Position numbers and translations under genes: made by a program
Notes under the pieces: model-generated
What the model saw: only the letters and a program-made list of their open reading frames with translations
The model's database searches: none
What the model was told of the DNA's origin: nothing
Shown: piece by piece, positions 11,481 to 20,464 of the stretch
Layout: every line of letters begins with the position of its first letter
Position numbering within the stretch: position 1 is the first letter of the stretch
Origin: Cristatella mucedo
Taxonomy: Eukaryota; Bryozoa; Phylactolaemata; Cristatellidae
DNA: 64,000 nt
Assembly (NCBI GenBank): GCA_009760855.2
Contig: WPIO01000007.1
Location: 10,379,001 to 10,443,000 of the forward strand
Direction: 5' to 3'

Positions 11481-13021
11481 ATCATTTAATTTCAGGAAGT
11501 TTTCCGACATCCAGGATTGAATATCGGCAAGGCAAGCATTCAGTTTCACAGTTGCTGCAGCAGATTCCGACGGTTTGAATGACAAATACAACTGAGTATC
11601 GTCAGCATAGAAATGATATCCTAGTCCATGGGCCTTAACACTTTTCCCAGAGGTTGTGTATAAATGGAGAACAGCAAGGGACCGAGTACAGACCCTTGAG
11701 GGACTCTACAGGTGACCCTTCCCGTGTGTGAGACCTGACCCCCACACGACACGGATTGAACACGATCAGACAAGTATGACTTAAACCACACCAGTGCTTC
11801 GTCTGCCAGACCGATCGCTGTTCTCAATCGTTCAAGCAGAACTTCGTGATCAATGGTGTCGAAGGCAGCAGACAGATCTAGCAGAGCTAGGGCAGTGACA
11901 TTCCCGCCGTCGTTGCCACGTAGAATGTCATTGTTAACGCGGAGGAGAGCAGTTTCAGTGGAGTGCTGCCTCTTGAACCCTGATTGAAATGTTTCTGACA
12001 TTCCATTATTTTCAATATGTTCAACCAGCTGCTTAGCAACAATTTTTTCAAGAATCTTGATAAGAACGGTAGAAGGGAAACTGGGTGATAGTTTGCTAGG
12101 ACCTCTGTATCTGATCCAGGCTTTTTAAGAATGGGTCTAACGATTACCGATTTGAAGGACTTGGGGACGACCCCTTTTCCCAAAGAAGCATTAAAAATCT
12201 TGGTTATGGCAGGGCTAAGTTGGTCTGCCAGTGAAGACCACAGAGATGAAGGTATAGGGTCTTCAGGAGACGAGGCACACGTGCAAACGAGCGGGCGGCC
12301 TGACCAGGAGGTCTGAGGAATCTGGTGCCGTCGCGGCTGAATAAAAGCTGGTCCGTCGGTTTTGCAAGGTTCAGCTTCGGTCCGCATTTGGCCGCCTCTG
12401 CTCGCCTGCCGGAATCCGGCCCGTTGGACCCCTCCGCATTTCGCTTGCGAAAGTCACCGCACAGATTTAGGTTAGAGCGGAGCATTTTCGAGGAACATGT
12501 CTGGACGCATTTCGGAAATGAGTTTTCTTAAAGGCTGATGCAGCGTCCCTGCTTGTCGATTCGCTTGCGTTTGTCGAGGGGGCACAATTGTCCGAAGGAG
12601 GGAATGGTCGAGGGTGCGGGCGCACAACCTCGACCAGCGCTGTCGCGAGCAATTCGACGAGGCGTTAGCTCAAACCAAAAGGCAATGACCAATGGGGGTC
12701 GCGTTCAGCGCCGGACCCCGGGCCTGCCCATCTGGGCGCCCAGCTGTGCGCCGGGAATGTGCCGACTCCTGTCTCGCGTCCCGCGTCTCGACCTTACGCG
12801 AGCGCCGAGCGGCGGGCGATTGCAGCCGCCGGCGCGAGGCGCTCTCGCGGCACCGCGCGCCTCCAGCCCGCCGGACGGGCGACGAGGGGGTGGGACGTCG
12901 CCGCAACCGCCGCGCAGGTCCCATCAGACCGCGCCGGCTGGCCTCCGCGGTAGGTGAGACTGCGCGCGAGTTTGCGGTCGCTTTCAGCTCGCAATTCGGA
13001 TGCGGCTGGGCAACCGCTTGT

Positions 13022-13165
<144 letters not shown>

Positions 13166-13965
13166 ACCTCCGCAGGCGCTTTGACGGTGGGCGTTCCTCG
13201 GCGAATTGAAATCGGGGGTGACTGAGAATGCAATCTTGCCCGCGCTAATTGGAATGCGTGCTCCGGCTACGAGGTCCGCGCTGCTGCCATTATGAGCCTT
13301 CGCTCCGTCGCGACAGTCTCGCGCGATGGCCGCAGCCATCGGTTAGTCTGGGGTGGGAATTCTAGGTTCGGGGTGAGGCGGCGGCCGCGGGGGGGGCGTG
13401 CTCGGAAGAACGGGGCCAGACAGGGACCTGCCGTGCGGCAGCAGGTCCGTCTTCGTCGCGGCCCTCGCTGGCTCTCGGTCCGACCGTTTCGAATGCGAAT
13501 ACTCGCACTTGGCGCGCACTTGGCGCGCGTAGCCCGGGCGCAGCGGCGCGAATACTCTCTCGCGTTCAGCGAGCAGTCGCCGACCTCGGCTGTCCGACCG
13601 CCACTTGATTGAATCGGCCGCCGTAAAAATTCGCGGTTTGAGCGACAAGGCACTTGACCCGTTTCAAAACATGCGGCAAACCTCGTATTTGCTTTGCAGC
13701 TGCGCCGCGAAAAGAGTATTTGCCTTCAAGTCATTAGGCATTGTGCGACCGAGAGCACCCGATGACACCCTCTTTTCACTGCTTTTTTGGGGACACTATG
13801 TGTCTAATGCGTCGCCGCCGACGCTGCTCGTTCCCGCGGAGCTCTTTGCGGCTTCGCTCGAGGCTAGGAAAATCGCTCGCGAGTCTAGCGCCTTCGCCAC
13901 TAGGGGCCCCTCGCGTCGGACGTTCGCCGCCGCCAGTGCGACACGGGTGCTACATTGGGGATAGG

Positions 13966-14073
<108 letters not shown>

Positions 14074-14783
14074 TGCTCGCGCATGCGGGAAAGAAAGAGG
14101 AAGATCGGGTGAGGTGCTCGCGCGAACCCGACTGGCCGCTGACTGCTAGCGAGCTCGCAGCGCCCCCTGCTTCGGATCGCGCGGTAGCGGCGACAGAGGA
14201 CTACCGCCTGTGGACGCGAAGCGCTCGCAGTGCGCTCGCCACCCCGGTTGAGCGGCTTTCCCTGCCTGCGAGCTTGAGTGCGCACGAATTGCGATGGGAC
14301 AAACCGATAATTCCGCATCGCCGTTCGTGGCATCAGCTCGTCCCCGCACTGCGAATGCGTACGCGAACGCGCCCGTTGCGGGCCACCGCTTAGACGCCGC
14401 GCGCCTTTTTGAACGCCAGCCATGCGCACTTGAGAGCGCCGGCGAATGCGCCGGTATCAACGGCCTTTTCGCATTGGCGATTGTGTTTGTTTACCGCTGC
14501 GAACTATCGGCGCGTCTAATTGGCGGCAGACGCGGATAGCTGGCGAAAAAGAAGATCGCCCGCCGGCCCGTCGGCGGCTCGGGCCAGACGAGACGGAGCT
14601 CGGCGGCGGCGGCGGCGGCGGTCAAGCGGACGGCAGCTGCATATCGCGGCCTCGAGTCGGCGGCGTCAGTCGGACTGCAGCAGCGGCGGCAGCGGTGGCA
14701 GCACGGGGCCGCAGAAGCTCTGCGTCGAGACCGGGCCACTGGCGCCCGCGCTGACCGCCGGCTCGCAGGCGCCGCCGCTGCCC

Positions 14784-15047
14784 ATGCATTCAGACAGCGG
14801 CGGCAGCGGCGGAATAGCTAGGATCGAGCTTCCGGCGCTGCACGTCATCGGGCCCGACGAAGCGGCAGACGACGAGTCGCGCGACTGCACCGCTGACGAG
14901 TGCGACGGGGGCGACGAAGTCGTCGCCCTGCCGGAGCGCTACCAGCGCTCCAAGCCCGCCGAGCCAGACCGCGGCGCAGGGCTCCACTCCATTGCGGCCA
15001 GGGTGGAGGACGCCGAGATCGCGCTGTCGTGGATACGCAACGAGCTG
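14784..15047 (+). CDS. LURAP1/FAM89-like exon 1
   Basis: 88 codons. Acidic N-terminus with IELPALHVIGPDEAADDES, then the helix start SIAARVEDAEIALSWIRNEL. Set in very CpG-rich DNA typical of a promoter-proximal exon. The frame remains open beyond the donor, so reading through the intron would give a different, Arg-rich tail; I favour splicing because only that completes the family helix. Confidence 0.62.
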
Positions 15048-17711
15048 GTAGGGCGCCGCGCCGCAAGCGGGCGCGGCGCGGGCTGCGGGCAGCCGGAGCT
15101 CGAGCCCGCTGCGCTGCGCCGCTCTGCGACTTTCCCCGCGGAGCAGCCGGGCTTTCGGACTTGCGCGCATGCGGTCGCGCTGTCGCGCACAAGTCCGGAG
15201 CGCGGGCGCGCCCTCATCCCCAAAGGGCCGGAGGCGGGACGGGGACGGGGCGGGGCGGCGGAGGCCGACGGGTGTTCTCCGGACCTCACCGCACGACCGC
15301 CCGGACCCCTGCTCTCGCAGGCAGCAGTGTTACCGTGCGTTCGCCGTCATCCGAAGCGCGACATGGCTTTTCTCTTCACTTGCGGGACCATTCAGTTGCC
15401 GCTCGTCGTGGCGGTGTCGCTCCGCGCTCGAACTACGGGTAAAGTCGCCAGACGTAGCAGCTCCTGCCATCTTGCCACCCTCTGTGAAAGAAAATGTTAA
15501 GCAATCGGCGAAAGGCTGCGGCGGGAGAGTCTTGGCCGATAGCGGCGACTCAAGGTCTGGCAGGGCTGACGTTTCCTTTTCTTAAAGGCTGCGAATGTCC
15601 GACTGTGAAACGCCTTCTCGGTTGGACAGAGAAAGCTGTAAAATACAGCCTACAGAAATGCGGGAGATTCGCAAGCAAAAGCTAAGCGAAAACGTGCAAT
15701 AGCAAAGTCAAAACAAAGGGAGAGAGTCTCTTATCCGAGGCTAGCGGTGTCATTTTTCTACGCTGCACAGAGCACCGCTATCGCTTAGCCACCGAAAACG
15801 CCCGGAGGTTTGGAAGTTGCAAGGGGAAAACGAGAGGTTTAGTGCAAGACGCTCGGCGAGCAATCTTAACTTTGCGCGTGCGCTTGCAATGTCATTTTTG
15901 ATTTCTAAAAGCTCGTTTTATTTATTTTGATTTTTTTAATCTTCTCTATTAGTCCCAGTTCGAAGATTTGTTATCGCTACTGTTGATGAATTGGCGCACG
16001 GGCATGTCTAAGGCGCAATCCTAGCGCGAAACTCGGTAACACGACCGCACTCCGAACTCTCTACAGTAATACAGTTAGATGAAGGCTAGTTGCTAGCTCA
16101 TCGCGTCCGTCCGCCACCTTGCGATGTGAATGGCAAGTGCAGCCGCAGGGTCGAGAGCCTAAGGCAACGCACCAGCGCGTAGCCTCAGTAGAGGCGCTGG
16201 TGGTGCGGGCGGCGCGCCGATCAAAAGCGCGCCGATAAAAGGGCGGCGCGCCGATCTAAACGCAAGCCAAGCAGCTGCTACTGACCGCTCAGTTTCAGAC
16301 ATGCCCGCAGCGACACCCAAGACTTTGTGGTAAACCGGTGGACAGCGAGTCGCGTACTTCTGCTGCTGCTTCGCCGCAGTCGCTGGCCGCGGGCGCGCGT
16401 TGATGCCACCGGGCAGTTTAGCGAACCATTTTTCCAACAAGGTAGTCGGAGGTCAGTTCTCGAGGAAAGCCACCGTGAGCTGCGAATTCGCGAAGCTTAA
16501 TTGTCGAAACAGTCGGTGGGAATTCGGAAAGCGACGAACTCCTACGTTCGCCATAGGCCAGCGATTGAACGCGACTACGACGTGAGAGAAAATTTCTGGC
16601 CAATAGGCAGCGATTTAGTAGGAGCGTAGCGGACCAGGCGTCATTGCCCAGCCGCGTGCCGACGCGCGGCCGCACGAGTCCGCGCCCCGCCGCCGCTGCG
16701 AGCTCTCGTGAGGTTTAGCCCGCTGCGCCGAGACCTGCACTGGCGGTTTCGGGAGGTCGAGCGCTCGCACGGCCGCAGTCTGACCTCGCGCGGTTTCGGG
16801 CGCTCTATGGCGGCGTGCTCGCGCGCCGTCTAGCGGCGGTCGCACCGTGCGCCCGCTTCTCGCGTACGTTACTTCGGAGCGCTTGGCGCGCTCGACTAGT
16901 CACGAGTCGCCGTCGACGCAGCAAGGAGCGCCAAGCCGATCGCGGTCGGCGTGGCCGAAATATTCGGATTCGGCACCTCTGACGGCTGCAAACGCCTGCG
17001 AGCGGCGCCAACCTCGAGATGGGCATTGTTCTTCCTTCATATCCTTCCCGCGGGCAATGTCACGCGCGCGCGACATCGCCCCGCAATCCGGTCGTCGAAC
17101 GAGCTTCGGCGCGCGCGCCGCGTCTGCTCAAACTCAACCTTGCCGCCGGCGATCGGTCCGAATCGCCCACGATGGCCGCCGCGGAGCGCGTCGTGGCCGG
17201 ATCGTCGCCATTCTCAATCGCTGCTCCGAACACGTTCGCGCGCGGCGCGCCCGGAGCAGCGGCCGCGGCCAACCTAACCGCTCACTTCGCTTTGTTGCAG
17301 AGGTTGATGAAAACGCAGGACGCCGCCCTGGTCAACCGATTTCAAGACATACAGAAGGCGATTCAGCTGGCGCGGAGCAGCCCCAGCCCGTACAGCTCCA
17401 CGTCCAGCGTCAACGACTGTCAATCAACGGGCGGCTGTAGTGGCTGTGGCGTCGACGTCGCCTACTTGAGGGACTGCTGCGAGATTGAGTTCCGCCCGCG
17501 CACCTCGTCGCTGCTGGTTCCTCGCAGAAACTGCGACTCGGGCTTCGGCGACAGCGGCGGCGGAGGTGCCGCGGACTTCCGGTTGCGCACGAACTCGATG
17601 CTGTCGCCTACGAGCCCCTGCCGCCTGCCGAAAGCGCTGGAGGCGGTGGCACTGCACACGAGCTCGGCGGACGATCTCAGGTGCTCGGCGCCGTGCGCCA
17701 CCCGCCACTGA
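14784..17711 (+). CDS. LURAP1/FAM89-like leucine-rich adaptor protein, two exons (14784-15047, 17301-17711)
   Basis: Exon 1 ends GAGCTG|GTAGGG and exon 2 begins TTTGTTGCAG|AGG, both phase 0, giving 224 residues. Residues of about 70-118 form a coiled coil crossing the intron: WIRNELRLMKTQDAALVNRF then QDIQKAIQLARSS. This aligns without gaps to the LURAP1L helix (LRQEMVNLRATDVRLMRQL...INESIESIK), keeping Arg, Glu, Asp, Leu and Ile positions. As in the family, it is followed by a Ser-rich stretch. Known: LURAP1 and FAM89B link MRCK kinase to myosin-18A or LIMK1 in actin control. The N-terminus is acidic; the tail holds two FRxRTxS motifs (residues ~152-158 and ~181-187). ATG at 14784 is the first in frame. 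Family length is about 190-240 residues. Paralogue assignment within the family is uncertain. Confidence 0.66.
16211..16255 (+). repeat. Three GGCGCGCCGAT motifs spaced about 17 bp
   Basis: (G)GCGCGCCGAT occurs at 16211, 16227 and 16245, each followed by an A-rich spacer (CAAAA, AAAAG, CTAAA), in the intron of the LURAP1-like gene. Confidence 0.8.
17301..17711 (+). CDS. LURAP1/FAM89-like exon 2
   Basis: 136 codons plus TGA. Starts with the second half of the coiled coil, then SSPSPYSSTSSVNDC, a Cys/Gly stretch, and two related motifs (EFRPRTSSLLVP and DFRLRTNSMLSP). The open frame extends upstream of the acceptor to an ATG at 17172, allowing an alternative first exon. Confidence 0.68.
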   Translation, partial: RLMKTQDAALVNRFQDIQKAIQLARSSPSPYSSTSSVNDCQSTGGCSGCGVDVAYLRDCCEIEFRPRTSSLLVPRRNCDSGFGDSGGGGAADFRLRTNSMLSPTSPCRLPKALEAVALHTSSADDLRCSAPCATRH

Positions 17712-17940
17712 CCTCTATAGCGCCACTCGCGCCCGCCGCGATTCTGAGCGCCGTGGGCGCTCAAGTCAGCCAGCCGCAGCCCTCGCGCAGCCGCGAACAG
17801 CGGGCTTCGTTTTCTCTTTTGTTTTTAAATAGATGAGTGGGCGTTAGGTGCTGCGCTAGCGCCCGCGAGACACTCGTGGCAATCCCGCGCCGTCGACTTC
17901 GCGCTGCGTCTGCGGCGAGTCGAGCGCCCTGCCGGTTTCA

Positions 17941-17946
17941 AATAAA
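17941..17946 (+). terminator. AATAAA polyadenylation signal of the LURAP1/FAM89-like gene
   Basis: Canonical AATAAA 230 bp after the stop codon and the nearest one downstream, in otherwise GC-rich DNA where it is unlikely by chance. A plausible 3' end for the transcript. Confidence 0.5.
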
Positions 17947-17949
17947 CGT

Positions 17950-20320
17950 TCAGCTTAGCCAGTTTGAAATGCGTGCGTGCGCGAGTCTGCAGCGGCTCGC
18001 TCGCCACATGTCAGCCGGCGGCGGCGGCGGCTCGCCGCGGCCTCAGCACTGCGACGGTGGGTTATCTCTCCCACTCGCCTTGAGAGTTGTTGCCCTCCCT
18101 CACACACCCCCCCCCGGTGCGGATCGCAGCCTGCCGCTTCATTCTACATCTCGGAGCGACCGCGCACGGACGTCGCCTTGGGCGAAAAGTTAGGCGCTTC
18201 CCACATGCGGTTTCGCCGATTGCTGCCGCGACTTTCGGGACGCCGCAGCCGCTACGTGGTGGAGTCGAGTGAAAGGATGGCGATCGCTAACGCACAGTCG
18301 GGAAGTCTTGCTCGCCACCTGCTTTGCGGGCGACACCCGAAGCGCTCGGGCAAGTCGTTGCGCGGCCGCAGGCACGCGTCGCCGGGTTCCCGCTCGCCCA
18401 AGCGCGCGACGGCGGACGCGACTGCCGATGCAGACGGCGCACGCTTCGCGGCGGCGTCCGCATTAAGCCCCGGACGGTCGCGGCGCTGCAAGGAGCGGGC
18501 GACGGTACGTCGAAGCGTGGAGCCCCGGCGCGCTGCGATGAGCGCGCCAGGGCTCTCTCGGAACGTGACGCTGCAGGCGGCGGGGGCAGAAGCAGCGCGC
18601 CAGTCTGGCGGAGCAAAGAATGCCGCCGGTCCGAACTACTTCGGCCCAGTCGCCCGCGAGGGACCTGGCCGGGGCAGCGGGCTTGCAGCGCTGGCGGCGG
18701 GAAGGGAGTAAGGAACGGTTATGCAGTCGGTAAATTTCCGCACACGGCGACGCTCTTCTCGCGTGCGACCGCAGCGACGAGGAGCCCGCTTTATTGCTAC
18801 CCGCTCGCAGCCGACGGCAGGGTCCAGGTCGAGGCTGACTGCTAGCGCCTGAGCGAGGGGCCGCGAGACCTGGCGTCGTTCGAGAAGAGCGATTACGCTC
18901 TATGCGAGCGGCCGGTCGAAGCGAGTAAAATTCGCCGGAGATTCGGTAGCAGTCGAAGAGCGGTAGGAGTGGAGCAACTCTGATGAATGCTAACACGCTT
19001 CTGACCGGGCCCGGCCCGCTCCGGGGCTTCCCACGGCACGAGGGGCCCGCTGAAATGGCGGCGTGCTAGGTCGGCTAGGATGCGAGCGCCGAGATAATTG
19101 TTATTTGCGGTTCCTGAATTATGACGGCTAAGAGCAAGTTATGCGATTTCTGTGGTTAGGCGGCTTAAAAGCCGACGTCGAGTAATATTCGGTCAGTTGA
19201 GCTCAATGTGGCTTGGTGCTTATGCTTTGGGTATGGAGTGGCCCTTTAATCGCTGCTTGCGGGCGAGCCGCTGGATTATGGCTTTTGTTTGATTTTGTTT
19301 AATGTCTGTTTACCACCTCGCCCTTTGATGTATATTTATTACTGCGTTCTTTGATAAGGATAGTGTGAATGAGGGCTGAGGCAATTGGCTAGAGCGCTCA
19401 GGCCCGAGTGGGGGTGCATTCGAAATACACCTTCGGTTTCGAGGCAATCACAGGATTTGCGGATTTGTGCCAGAGCATTCCGTTTTGCGTTATTCGTCGT
19501 AGTGTCATTCGCACCGGGCCTGTAATCGTCGAACATTCAAGGCTGTGGGCAAGGCTCGGGAGCTGCACTCTAGACTTTGAGTACAAGCAGTTTCGAAGGC
19601 ACTCTGGGCGCCGTGCGAGAGTCGCTGCAAGCCACGGCTCGTTCTGGAAGCCTGTAATCCTCCGCTGCCGTCGAATAGACTTCGAGAGGCTATGGATATT
19701 AGCTTATTATGTTGACGTTCGTAGGGTCTTCGTGACTGCCCTGTTCCGCTACTGTCGACATACCTGCCTTGCAATTGTGCTGCATCAACAAATCGCTGGC
19801 CGTGCTTCAAAGGCTCATGATTTTACCGGCGTACGTCGCGCGACGGCTTGGACTAGCTCCGTTACGAGCTGTTTGTTGGCGGCCTAGTTCTGCTCGGACG
19901 TGGGAGCCGCTGCTATGTTGCGTTTGGAAAACCGCTTAGCCTGAATGCGAGTTTGATCGTAAGCAGACGAGGACTTCGGAGGCTGAACGATTGGTCTCGT
20001 AGGCTAGTGCTGAGAGCGCGCCGGGTGCCAAGAGAAATAGCTATAGGCTGCACAGAAAAGCAACCTTGATGAGAGCTCTCTGGGCAGACCGTGAAAACAG
20101 GCTAGTCTGTTGCCCATGCAGTGACGGGGCGGCGCTAAGCAAAAGGGCGTGTGCTTACTGCAGGAAGAGAAGCCCGCTAAGGAAAGAAAGTTCGCGCTAA
20201 AGAGTCCGCCAAGGAAGGGAAATCCCGAGCTGAGGGAAGTCCACCAAGGGTTGAAAGTCAGCCAAGAAATGTAAGGCTTTCACCAAGGAAAGGAAGTCCG
20301 TAAAAACAAGGAAGGGCACC
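17950..20320. other. GC-rich to mixed DNA, no recognisable gene
   Basis: Downstream of the LURAP1-like polyadenylation signal. Long overlapping open frames to about 18.9 kb reflect high GC. At 20160-20310 there is a degenerate array of AAGGAA-GAAGTC-CGCCAAGG units of 20-25 bp. Confidence 0.55.
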
Positions 20321-20323
20321 AGA

Positions 20324-20461
20324 GCTGGTTTGGTCTAGCGGTTAAGGTGCTCGCCCCGACCAAGGTCTGACTGAGGTCGTGGGCTCGAGCCCCGAGGCAT
20401 ATGTGAAGCGCCTGAATAGAGATTAAGTTCTCTTGGGCGCTATATAAATGAATTATATTTA
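20324..20461 (+). mobile_element. SINE-A (tRNA-derived), clearest copy
   Basis: TTTGGTCTAGCGGTTAAGG is a good tRNA A box and GTGGGCTCGAGCCCC a modified B box. The 3' part GCGCCTGAATAGAGATTAAG followed by TTCTCTTGGGCGC is the same hairpin as the end of LINE-A. Tail TATATAAATGAATTATA. Pol III transcription and LINE-driven retroposition are inferred. Confidence 0.87.
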
Positions 20462-20464
20462 AGG

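Larger units (their letters stand above)
10258..12400 (-). mobile_element. LINE-B (CR1/L2-like) with reverse transcriptase, interrupted by two insertions
   Basis: Read on the minus strand: linker and first RT blocks from ~12390 (VPKSFKSVIVRPILKK), then motif A LALLDLSAAFDTIDH, VPQGSVLGPLLF, YADDTQL at 11599-11610, WMSENFLKLND, NDKTELLLTG, RNLGVVFD, and the C-terminal ARLVFKSQRF...AELLHQFQP domain. It ends at 10258 with the TACATTACATTA tail. A frameshift precedes YADD, and stops are present. LINE-A is inserted at 10490-10695 and a GC-rich segment at 11381-11480. Same family as the 32.5-kb copy. Confidence 0.88.

Noticed and set aside
17977-18711. 244-codon plus-strand open frame after the LURAP1-like gene
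   Set aside because: Arg/Ala/Ser-rich, with competing open frames on both strands, and downstream of a polyadenylation signal.
20324-20400. Possible functional tRNA gene
   Set aside because: A and B boxes are present, but the acceptor and anticodon arms do not pair and the sequence continues into the SINE 3' hairpin; it is the head of SINE-A.
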